The notes under the pieces: generated by a model
What the model saw: the letters and a program-made list of their open reading frames with translations, nothing else
What the model was told of the DNA's origin: nothing
Database searches by the model: none
Position numbers and translations under genes: made by a program
NCBI GenBank assembly: GCA_009746045.1
Contig: RPFO01000648.1
Location: 1,429,632-1,493,631, forward strand
Direction: 5' to 3'
DNA: 64,000 nucleotides
From: Mesostigma viride
Taxonomy: Eukaryota; Streptophyta; Mesostigmatophyceae; Mesostigmatales; Mesostigmataceae
Part shown: piece by piece, positions 1-6,917 of the stretch
Numbering within the stretch: the stretch's first letter is position 1
Layout of the letters: each line of letters starts with the position of its first letter

Positions 1-654
1 ATGGGGGCAAGGGAGATGGCTCGGACCGGCCGCAGCCCCCGGCGTGCAGCCACCACAGGTGGTAGCGGAGGGGAATTGCCGGAATGCCGGTTGGCCGGGC
101 GGCCCGCGCCGAGGACCGCCATGGTGGCATATCCGTCCAAAGCTTCAGGCGCTGCGTGCGTAATTAAGGCCCAGGGAGGTCAACATGGATACAAAAGCGG
201 GCGGCGCACAAACGAGGCTTGGCAGTTGGGTCGCACGCGCGGGCAGCAAGGACAGCGGGGTGTTAGTGGAAGATTGCGGTAGCAGGGAGGCGAGGGGCTT
301 GACTGTTCATGAGCAGCAAGGGCAGCCTAAGTTGTCGGTGAATTAATTCGGAACACCTCGGGACAGGGGATGTCATCACACAGGTCATCAAGGCTGTTGG
401 GTCGTTTACAAAACCACCCTATCTGCTACAACGAGTGCACACATGTTTCCTGCAGGTACGTCGTGTTCCAAAGGCGTTTTGCTTTTCTTGCGCCCTCAAA
501 GGTGGGCCTTGCTAGGATACCCTTGGGTGACCGGCCCCGCCTCTTGCATTACCGGGGCTTCCTGCACCCGTGGCTTCTGGCTGGCCTGCACATGTATCAA
601 GTGAATCAATTAAACTTGTGCTCCCGTTGGGGACTGTCACGGAGCATTAAGCCC
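1..654. other. No recognisable feature (left flank)
   Basis: This stretch has mixed composition. The open frame over 1-282 on the plus strand encodes an Arg/Gly-rich sequence with no domain I recognise and no supporting splice or start context. I see no RNA gene and no tandem repeat before the microsatellite begins at 655. It may be intergenic DNA or part of an unrecognised gene truncated by the window edge. Confidence 0.4.
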
Positions 655-1414
655 GATGGATGGATGGATGGATGGATGGATGGATGGATGGATGGATGGA
701 TGGATGGATGGATGGATGGATGGATGGATGGATGGATGGATGGATGGATGGATGGATGGATGGATGGATGGATGGATGGATGGATGGATGGATGGATGGA
801 TGGATGGATGGATGGATGGATGGATGGATGGATGGATGGATGGATGGATGGATGGATGGATGGATGGATGGATGGATGGATGGATGGATGGATGGATGGA
901 TGGATGGATGGATGGATGGATGGATGGATGGATGGATGGATGGATGGATGGATGGATGGATGGATGGTTGGTTGGATGGATGGATGGATGGATGGATGGA
1001 TGGATGGATGGATGGATGGATGGATGGATGGATGGATGGATGGATGGATGGATGGATGGATGGATGGATGGATGGATGGATGGATGGATGGATGGATGGA
1101 TGGATGGATGGATGGATGGATGGATGGATGGATGGATGGATGGATGGATGGATGGATGGATGGATGGATGGATGGATGGATGGATGGATGGATGGATGGA
1201 TGGATGGATGGATGGATGGATGGATGGATGGATGGATGGATGGATGGATGGATGGATGGATGGATGGATGGATGGATGGATGGATGGATGGATGGATGGA
1301 TGGATGGATGGATGGATGGATGGATGGATGGATGGATGGATGGATGGATGGATGGATGGATGGATGGATGGATGGATGGATGGATGGATGGATGGATGGA
1401 TGGATGGATGGATG
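655..1414. repeat. (GGAT)n tetranucleotide microsatellite, ~190 units
   Basis: About 760 bp of GGAT/GATG repeats, perfect except for one GGTTGGTT interruption at about 965-973. It ends in a G-run at 1413-1420. The minus strand reads (ATCC)n. Tetranucleotide periodicity makes all frames open, which generates meaningless Trp-Met-Asp-Gly or Ile-His-Pro-Ser polypeptides. Its right edge abuts the 11-bp repeats and the LINE-like fragment, and on the minus strand the tract lies exactly downstream of that fragment's stop codon, the position of a LINE 3' tail. Confidence 0.97.
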
Positions 1415-1439
1415 GGGGGGTAAACGCAATCCTACCGGT

Positions 1440-1497
1440 CTAAGCTATCTATAAGCTATCTACAAGCTATCTGCAAGCTATCTACAAGCTATCTACA
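1440..1497. repeat. 11-bp tandem repeat (TACAAGCTATC), ~5 copies
   Basis: Five imperfect copies of TACAAGCTATC occur in a row, varying at the first three bases (TAT, TAC, TGC). They lie between the end of the GGAT tract and the stop codon of the LINE-like fragment. In the fragment's orientation they would form part of its 3' untranslated tail. Confidence 0.85.
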
Positions 1498-1508
1498 AAA
1501 CAGATCTA

Positions 1509-1812
1509 CTATAGATCTATGGTGCCCGCGACCCTAGGGGTCTTGTCTAGCATGCCGTCCACCGCACGTGTGCAAACACGCTCCTTCCCCACTGCAGGGG
1601 GGTTGTTGTCCTCTATGACCTGGGCCCACTTGGCCTTGTCCATCATTTTTTTTTAAATCACCGTAGAGGCCTAGGCCCCCCATGTCCTCTACGAGCTGTT
1701 CTTTGAAGGTGCGGGCCTTGCGGCGTCTAACCTGGCTGGGCCCGGCCCACGTGAGGAGTTGCCGGCCCGGCTGGGCGGGGCGCAGCCCTGCAGAGGGGCC
1801 CCGTGAGGTGTC
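1509..1812 (-). mobile_element. Degenerate LINE-like ORF2 C-terminal tail, frameshifted
   Basis: Two minus-strand frames join across a run of nine A at 1646-1654 (T on the plus strand). The upstream part (1654-1812) contains RRRKARTFKEQLVEDMGGLG; the downstream part (1509-1646) begins MMDKAKWAQVIEDNN and ends at a TAG at 1509-1511. The pattern of an Arg-rich stretch, then an 'x-E-D-M-x-x-L-G-L' segment, then 'D-K-A-K-W' matches the C-terminal tail common in non-LTR retrotransposon ORF2 proteins and their reverse-transcriptase pseudogenes. No reverse-transcriptase catalytic motif is in the window, so this is a 5'-truncated remnant at best. One base too many in the homopolymer separates the halves; this could be decay or a sequencing error. 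It could also be an unrelated small coding fragment. Family recognition is from memory of the pattern only. Confidence 0.35.
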
Positions 1813-2350
1813 TACCTGGTTGGTGCGAGCTAAGTGCCCTATATACTAGCATCAGGCGCCGCTGCTTGATGGAGACAACTATACATGGTCTGTAGGGGGG
1901 GGGGGCTCTAACTCCCCCCCCCCCCCAAACCCCATATGTCTTCAAAATCAGCGTCCTCGGTCAGTCGGGCCCTATCTCCACGAAGGGATATATCCACATT
2001 TTTGCTTCTTCATGTGCGGGTGGGGGAGCCTAGCTCCTCAGCTCAAAAGCCTAGACAGCCCTCTGCTTAGGAAAGGGGGCCTATCTCCAAGAAACCAAAA
2101 ACAGGCACCTCATAAGTGGTTGCCTCACTTAGTATCATAAAGGTGCTAGCTCCTCTTCTCAAGTCCACATGTATTTGTATTAGAAATATAATTAAGTCCA
2201 GTTTGCGGGCAACACCAGACAACTGGTCTAGCCAGGCGCTAGCTCCTCCTCTCAAGTTAATAGGCCTTTTGATCCTACCTACGCTTCAGGCGCCTTCTCA
2301 AGCGAATCGTTAGCCCTCTCAAGCAACCAGGCGCCTTCTCAAGCAAATCG
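1813..2350. other. Intergenic: 3' flank of the zinc-finger gene
   Basis: No gene is seen here. Besides the hairpin it contains diverged copies of a CTAGCTCCTC...CTCAAG motif (near 2029, 2145 and 2238), and a 41-bp-spaced duplication at 2288-2318 and 2329-2360 containing CGCCTTCTCAAGC. The second copy of that duplication includes the stop codon of the zinc-finger gene, so the repeat arose across the gene's 3' end. I did not find a TGTAA or AATAAA polyadenylation signal for the minus strand below 2351. Confidence 0.55.
1895..1926. repeat. G11/C13 inverted homopolymer hairpin
   Basis: Eleven G (1895-1905) are separated by CTCTAACT from thirteen C (1914-1926). The strand can fold into an uninterrupted G:C stem of 11 pairs with an 8-base loop. 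Each half alone could also form a quadruplex or i-motif. Its function is unknown. Confidence 0.85.
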
Positions 2351-2360
2351 TTAGCCCCTC
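2288..2360. repeat. 41-bp-period duplication across the gene's stop codon
   Basis: Positions 2288-2318 and 2329-2360 are near-identical: AGGCGCCTTCTCAAGC, then G or A, then AATCGTTAGCC. The plus-strand TTA in the second copy is the TAA stop codon of the minus-strand gene. The sequence is related to the CTAGCTCCTC...CTCAAG motifs further left, which suggests a small degenerate minisatellite. Confidence 0.7.
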
Positions 2361-2836
2361 CGCTCCAGCCGGGCGCGCGGCGTGCCGCACTCCCCGCAGA
2401 AGCGCGAGGCTTCCCGCGGATACCGGCACCCGCACTCGTCACAAAAGTTCGCCAGCACCACCGATGCAGGCAAGGCTGACACCCCGTGGCCCTGCTCTGC
2501 TAGGCGGCCGGCCGATGTCCCAGGCCGCGGCGCCTGCCCGTGGCCGCCCATGGAATGGGGGGGGCTGGCCTGCGGCTTGGGCGAGCTGAGCGCAACCGCA
2601 CGAGGAGAGGAGCCGATACGGCCAAGGCCTGGGGTAGAGGAGGGCGCTTCGTGCCCGGTGCCTGACTGGGGCGACGGGCTGGGGTGCAGCGCCCGATCCG
2701 CACTCTTAGGGGGGCTGATCGGGTTGAGCGATGGCGGCTCGGAGGATTGGCGCGACGAGAGTGGGCTGCGGGGGGCCCCGGAACCGAACGCACTTGCAGC
2801 GGTGGGCGCTGGGGGGGCGGGCGATGGGCGTGACGG
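2351..2836 (-). other. Coding exon 4 (zinc ribbon and stop)
   Basis: The acceptor ATGGCAG at 2837 gives phase 0, matching exon 3. The exon encodes 161 residues: Pro/Ser-rich linker (PSRPSPAPPAPTAAS...) and the terminal zinc ribbon NFCDECGCRYPREASRFCGE followed by CG, ending in a basic ARLERRG tail and TAA. Spacing within the ribbon is C-x2-C-x11-C-x2-C. An alternative acceptor CCCCCCCAG at about 2809 would give the wrong phase. Confidence 0.72.
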
Positions 2837-5800
2837 CTGCCATGGCCACGTGCGAGGAACAAGGACAGGAAACGCGAGAAGCAGCACAAGATCTCATCAG
2901 CAAATCTCATTCACATGAAATATGTAATGTTGATGGTAGACAAAACTTTAGGGAGCATGGTTCTGCTGCCCAAGATTATTCCGAGTTCCGACACATACAA
3001 GCATTTGCCTTCATTCTCCTGTAGTGAAGTGCAAAACGCATATCAACTTTGCTGTCATTCTCCCCTAGTGAGTCCAAGGGCCCATCACATTCGCTGTCAT
3101 TTTCCCCTCGCAAAATGCAAGGGCACATGAAACACGTGATGGTCTCACCACCTTACAGCCGCATGGGGTCAGAGGCATGGCAAACGCTTTGGTTGGTGGC
3201 AGCAAGGGACGGATGACATCAGCTATATGTCGCATGCTCGGTAGCCTCAAGGGAGTTTTACATGCTGACATGCTCACCAGCCCAGCAGCTATCACAAACT
3301 GTAGGGCGCACACTTGAAACAGCACAACACGCACGGCGGGGGCAAGTGCAGAGAGAACGCGGGCAGCACACTTCTCACATCAGGGGCCGCTGCAGAGCAA
3401 ACAAAAGGACATATCGATGAGACAACCAGCGCAGGCAAACCAAACAGAGATATCACAGGTACACAGGCCGGGCCGCGTCTCACATCAGCGGCTGCAGGCT
3501 TGGGCGCGGCGCCAGCATTAGTGCCGGCGCCTGCGTTGCGAGGCGCCATTGCGCTGGCCCCTCGCGCGCCGCTGCTGGCAGCCGGGGCACCGTTGGCACT
3601 AAAACCAACGCCACCACTCGTGCCACCACCCATGCCGCCACTGTTATTTGCGCCAACCACGCTGCCACTACTTTTTGTGCCACTCACGCCTCCGTTGTTA
3701 CCCGCGCCACCCATCCTGGCGGGCGGTTCGGGTGCGCTGGCCAGTGCCGCATTCAGCTGCGCCCCCAGCGCGCCCGCGTCAAACTCCTTGGGCTGCAGCG
3801 TGCGGTCAAAGTCCTTTGGCTGCACAAACGTCGCGTGGTGGCTCAGCTCTGGCACGCCTTCCTCGCCCTCAGTAGGGGTTTCCTCCGCGTCATTAGGGGC
3901 ATACTCCGGGGCACCTGCAGGGTGGACGAGGCAGGGCACCGGGGAAATGGAAAGAGGGAGTGGCATTGCACAGGGGGGGAAGAGGGATGGGAGGGATGAA
4001 ACCGTGTCCACAGTCGCCCAGACTCTGCCTGGTTGGAGCTGACAAGATGCCCATCGATCAAGTTTCCCTGGTGGTGGCTCAATGGTAGGGGCAAGGGGGG
4101 GCGGGGAGATGCATAGGGGGGTTGGACGGGCGGGCAGGCAGTTAGTTGCTTGGTCGGTCGGTCGGTCGGTCGGTCGGTCGGTCGGTCGGTCGGTCGGTCG
4201 GTCGGTCGGTCGGTCGGTCGGTCGGTCGGTCGGTCGGTCGGTCGGTCGGTCGGTCGGTCGGTCGGTCGGTCGGTCGGTCGGTCGGTCGGTCGGTCGGTCG
4301 GTCGGTCGGTCGGTCGGTCGGTCGGTCAGTCGGTCGGTCGGTCGGTCGGTCGGTCGGTCGGTCGGTCGGTCGGTCGGTCGGTCGGTCGGTCGGTTGGGCG
4401 GGCGGGTGGGCGAGCCGGCGGGTGGGTGGGCGGGCGGGTGGGTGGGTGAGGTGCGAGGGCGGGGGCCGGGAGAGTAGTTGCGGGAGGCGAGTGGGCCATG
4501 ATGCCAGGAAACCAGGAAACAGGACGCATGATTATCCATCGGAAACATGACAGCAAGCCTTTGCCTGGCCACACACGTTTTTGGCCACACGCGCTGCTGA
4601 CGTCACAACCCCCTGGCACCTCCCCTGTGTGGCTGTTCCAGAGTACCCGTGCCGGACATCAGCTGTCGTGCACCAGATATGGAAGACGGGCAGGTGCGGT
4701 GGGCATGACAACCAACCCTACGACACGGGTACGTCTTTAACAACGATAACGATATTCACGGACCAACTTCACCAAACGACCACTTCTGGGTACGTGGCTG
4801 GATTCCAACCATGGCGAAATATGTCGACGAAACAAGGGGGAAAGGTGTTGTTGAAACAAAAGGGGAAAGGTGTTGACGAAACAAGAGGGAAAGGCGTCGA
4901 CGAAAAAAGGGGGAAAGGTTCAGCTATCTAGTAGCACTGGCGCCAGCAATGTCGAGGGCATGCGTTCTAAGGCCAGTGCAGGTCCAGCTCTTTACCGCAA
5001 GCTATCGTGAGGAGCAGCGCTATCAGGCAGGGCACGCATCCACCACGTGGGCAGTCGGTTACCTGGCGGAGTTGTCCCACCGCTCGCGTCCCTGCTGGGT
5101 GGCCGTGCCCGGCTGAAGCGCGCGTCCGGTGCTGACCGGCGCAGCTGTGGATGGGGGAGGGAGGGACGAGCGGTGCGCGCGTGCGTGTCGGTCCAGCCGC
5201 TTGACCACAGTCAGACTACCACAGACTACTACAGACTGCTACAGACTACTACAGGCTACTGCAGACTAGTACAAACTAGTACAGACTAGTACAGACTAGT
5301 ACTGGGTGGGCCGTGCTTGGCTGTGTTGCTGGTCACACCACGTTGGCTAGGCAGGGTAACACCATCTCGTGAAACTACCACCTCGTCAGCACTCCCCTAT
5401 GAATGGATCTGGGCTCCTTGTTGAGCGTTTCGAGCTGTATGCCATGAAAAATGTTCACGTGGTTCACGGGCCAAGAGAGCCTGACTGCCAACGTGGCATG
5501 TCTACAACTATGTGACGATGTGAAGGAGCAGGCTGCTGCTCGCCGAAGAAATCTAGTAGGATGAATAGGAAATAGAAGAGTGAGATGCAAATAAGTAATA
5601 TAGGAGTAGAGTTTGGAGACCCGCACTGCTCCTTCCCTTATGCAGCTATGTCACCGGATCCTTCAGCTACAATCTCCTGAGGTGTGATGAGCCAGGCCGG
5701 CTCCTTGGCAGGGTGTGCTCCAGGGTGTGCGAGGGAGGCAGCTCCAAGACAAACTGCGAGGCGAAAAGGCACCGCTCACTGATGAACAAACGTGTACTGC

Positions 5801-6872
5801 GCATGAGCTTACTCACACGATGCAGGAGTTGCCCTGAAAAGCTCTGACAACGTGTAGCGCAGCCATTGCAACAACGTGTCGCGCAGCCAGTACAACAACG
5901 TGCCGCGCAGCCGGTACAAGTTAAGTGGCAGACCTTGTAGTAGTACATGATACTATCCATACGCCATGCACACCAAACCGGGCCAAACCGGGCCAAACCG
6001 GGCCAAACCAGGCCTACCATCCCGCGACATTGTACCTGATGAAAAGCGAATGACGAATGCTCAGGGATGAAAGGCTTAAATATACCGCCCGTTCACTAGA
6101 AGCTACCAGAATAAAGTGTAAAAGAAACGGATGAACGCGCAGATATCTACACCGCCCGTTCATGATGCAGACCAATCGCTAGGCCAGTATAGGCCACACC
6201 AACCGCCGCGTTGTCCCCCACCAAGGTGTGTAAAGAAAAGCAAACGCTCACAGACAAACACATACATAAACCGCCCATCTACTATGCAGGCCACACAGGC
6301 CGGCAAGTACCGCGACCCCCCCCCCGCAGGCGTGTGTGTTAGGAGAAGCAAATGCTCACTGCGAAGCACACGTCTACCGCCCATGGCAGAGACAGGCCAA
6401 GCGTGCCGCCCTCACATCACGCGACAACATCCCCCGCGTGCGTGTGGTACTGGAGCAGTATTCTACTACAACCACGATCCCACCCATCCACGGTACAGGC
6501 CAAGCGCGCCGCCCTCACCGCGACATTGTCCCCTGCCAGTGCAGGCGGTCGCTTGGTCGTGGGCGTGGGCGGCAAGCTCGACGTCAACGTGGGGCCCATC
6601 AGCTCCTCCCGCGCCCCCGGCGAGTCCAGGCCACCCCCACCCTCGCCGCCCCCGCCTGCCGCAAACGGGTGGTGGCTGCCGAATATGCGCGGGTCCAGCC
6701 CCTTGCCCCGCGCCACGTTGGTGAGGGACGTCGGCGTGAGTGCCGTCCCCTTGGCCTTGGCAGGCCGGTCAGGGCGGCAGCTGCGCGAGTGGATGACGAG
6801 CGCCTCGGGGCGGAATGTGCGGCCGCAGATGGGGCACTTCTCGAGCGACTCGTTCTCAAAGGTGGCCTGCAT
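2351..6872 (-). CDS. C2HC zinc-finger / zinc-ribbon protein, four exons
   Basis: The model joins exons 6519-6872, 5063-5144, 3484-3914 and 2351-2836 on the minus strand. Together they are 1353 bases, 450 residues plus a TAA stop. All three introns are GT-AG and the phases agree (0, 1, 0). The N-terminus carries EKCPICGRTFRPEALVIHSR followed by SC, giving Cys13, Cys16, His28 and Cys32: a C-x2-C-x11-H-x3-C finger like those of ZC2HC1-type proteins. Residues ~70-290 are Gly/Ser/Pro/Asn-rich linker with acidic patches and a repeated PKDFD/PKEFD motif. The last 32 residues carry CDEC and CGEC (Cys421, 424, 436, 439), a zinc-ribbon fold. Function is unknown; zinc-dependent protein or nucleic-acid contact is an inference. 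The protein could extend upstream if exon 1 is internal, because AG acceptors lie at 6867-6868 and 6874-6875. No transmembrane segment or signal peptide is visible. Boundaries were chosen by eye from splice consensus and phase. Confidence 0.72.
2837..3483 (-). other. Intron 3 (647 bp)
   Basis: It begins GTGAGA and ends GGCAG. It contains a three-copy ~43-bp repeat (3004-3133) and otherwise unremarkable sequence. Short open frames here show no recognisable domain. Confidence 0.6.
3004..3133. repeat. ~43-bp tandem repeat, 3 copies
   Basis: Imperfect copies at 3004-3047, 3048-3089 and 3090-3133, each opening TTYGCYKTCATTYTCC. They lie within intron 3 of the zinc-finger gene. Confidence 0.7.
3484..3914 (-). 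other. Coding exon 3 (acidic and Gly/Ser-rich linker)
   Basis: The acceptor is CCACCCTGCAG at 3915 after a pyrimidine tract; the donor is GAT|GTGAGA at 3484/3483, phase 0. It encodes APEYAPNDAEETPTEGEEG, then the pair PKDFD and PKEFD with the charged segment around them, then Gly/Asn/Ser-rich low-complexity sequence. The reading frame continues past the donor for ~60 codons, but the codon content there no longer resembles the exon. Confidence 0.7.
4152..4393. repeat. (GGTC)n microsatellite, ~60 units
   Basis: Perfect GGTC repeats, except for a G-to-A change at 4328 (GTCAGTCGG). It generates antisense open frames of Val-Gly-Arg-Ser and Pro-Thr-Asp-Arg type that are not genes. In the gene's orientation it is (GACC)n inside intron 2. 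Confidence 0.96.
4394..4450 (+). repeat. G-rich GGGC/GGGT shoulder, potential quadruplex
   Basis: Immediately after the GGTC tract the tetranucleotide phase continues as GGGC, GGGT and related units, giving many closely spaced runs of three G on the plus strand. The continuity of the 4-bp period suggests it mutated from, or seeded, the neighbouring tract. Confidence 0.75.
4823..4919. repeat. ~24-bp tandem repeat, 4 copies
   Basis: Four copies of 24, 25, 24 and 24 bp start at 4823, each running from GTYGWYGAAA to a GGGAAAGGT end. They lie within intron 2. Confidence 0.8.
5063..5144 (-). other. Coding exon 2 (82 bp)
   Basis: The exon is bounded by a pyrimidine-rich CCCCCATCCACAG acceptor at 5145 and a CAG|GTAACC donor at 5062. 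Its 82 bases (27 codons plus one base) convert the phase-0 end of exon 1 into the phase-1 start of exon 3, which neither could achieve without it. It encodes an Arg/Ser/Pro-rich linker beginning LRRSAPDARFSRARPP with no stops. Both splice sites and the phase fit support it. Confidence 0.65.
5209..5302. repeat. 10-bp tandem repeat (ACAGACTAGT/ACAGACTACT), ~9 copies
   Basis: Eight full units at 5221-5300, preceded by a degenerate copy. The right half is homogenised to ACAGACTAGT and the left half to ACAGACTACT. In the gene's orientation it ends ~65 bases before the exon 2 acceptor. Confidence 0.9.
5851..5920. repeat. 24-bp tandem repeat, 3 copies
   Basis: Copies start at 5851, 5875 and 5899 (CGTGTAGCGCAGCC, CGTGTCGCGCAGCC, CGTGCCGCGCAGCC), each followed by an ACAA-type tail. 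On the minus strand this encodes a Cys-rich run that could be mistaken for a zinc motif. Confidence 0.85.
5973..6014. repeat. 10-bp tandem repeat (GGCCAAACCG), ~4 copies
   Basis: Perfect copies at 5981-5990 and 5991-6000, with partial or imperfect copies at either side. Confidence 0.9.
6084..6545. repeat. Degenerate ~105-119 bp tandem repeat spanning the exon 1 donor
   Basis: Successive copies begin with ACCGCCC or CACCCATC at 6084 (short), 6151, 6270, 6376 and about 6480. Shared landmarks are a CAGGCCA stretch, a GCGAC-A-TCCCC stretch and a GCAAAYGCTCAC stretch. The last copy runs into exon 1 and includes its splice donor; the copy at 6376 contains a matching CCGCCCTCAC...GCGACAACAT segment, so the exon-intron junction itself has been duplicated. 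Confidence 0.65.
6519..6872 (-). other. Coding exon 1 (C2HC finger)
   Basis: If the ATG at 6872 is the start, this exon encodes residues 1-118: the C2HC finger, a basic stretch (PDRPAKAK), a Gly/Glu-rich patch and a Pro/Thr-rich end (PPTPTTKRPPALAGDNVA). The donor is GCG|GTGAGG at 6519/6518, phase 0. The alternative is that it is an internal exon beginning at 6866 (GCAG|GCC, also phase 0) or at 6873. The frame stays open upstream into the satellite only because the satellite has no minus-strand stops, so openness is no guide to the start. Confidence 0.75.
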
Positions 6873-6917
6873 GCTGCGCCCCCGCACGTGAACATACCCA
6901 CACACATCATCAGTTAG
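6866..6917 (-). promoter_or_regulatory. Possible 3' splice region ahead of exon 1
   Basis: On the minus strand CTAAC (6913-6917) is a good branch-point match. It is followed after ~40 bases by GCGCAG (AG at 6874-6875) and then TGCAG (AG at 6867-6868). If used, exon 1 is internal and the satellite array lies in an upstream intron. If not used, the ATG at 6872 is the start. The sequence alone cannot decide. Confidence 0.35.

Larger units (their letters stand above)
3915..5062 (-). other. Intron 2 (1148 bp)
   Basis: It begins GTAACC and ends CTGCAG. It holds the (GGTC)n microsatellite with its G-rich shoulder (4152-4450) and a four-copy ~24-bp repeat (4823-4919). The remainder, for example 4500-4800, shows only a short CCAGGAAA duplication near 4504-4520. 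Confidence 0.6.
5145..6518 (-). other. Intron 1 (1374 bp)
   Basis: It begins GTGAGG and ends CCACAG. Four separate tandem repeats fill much of it: 5209-5302 (10 bp), 5851-5920 (24 bp), 5973-6014 (10 bp) and the degenerate ~105-119 bp repeat from 6084 to the exon boundary. The 5303-5850 part shows nothing I recognise. Confidence 0.6.

Noticed and set aside
1-282. 93-codon plus-strand frame at the left edge
   Set aside because: It is short and compositionally biased, with no domain or splice context; it cannot be supported as a gene.
370-1454. Coding frames rich in Trp-Met-Asp-Gly or Ile-His-Pro-Ser
   Set aside because: They are translations of the (GGAT)n microsatellite in several frames and strands.
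2382-2918. 178-codon plus-strand frame
   Set aside because: It is antisense to exon 4, which has the zinc-ribbon motif, splice site and phase support on the minus strand.
3314-4042. 242-codon plus-strand frame
   Set aside because: It is antisense to exon 3, and its composition follows from the GC-rich minus-strand exon.
4082-4550. Val-Gly-Arg-Ser / Pro-Thr-Asp-Arg repeat proteins
   Set aside because: They are translations of the (GGTC)n tract inside intron 2.
5667-6020. Minus-strand Cys-rich frame resembling a zinc motif
   Set aside because: The cysteines come from the 24-bp tandem repeat at 5851-5920, spacing does not fit a known finger, and it lies within intron 1.
6131-6917. Plus-strand frames over the exon 1 region
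   Set aside because: They are antisense shadows of exon 1 and the intron 1 repeats; no domain is recognisable.
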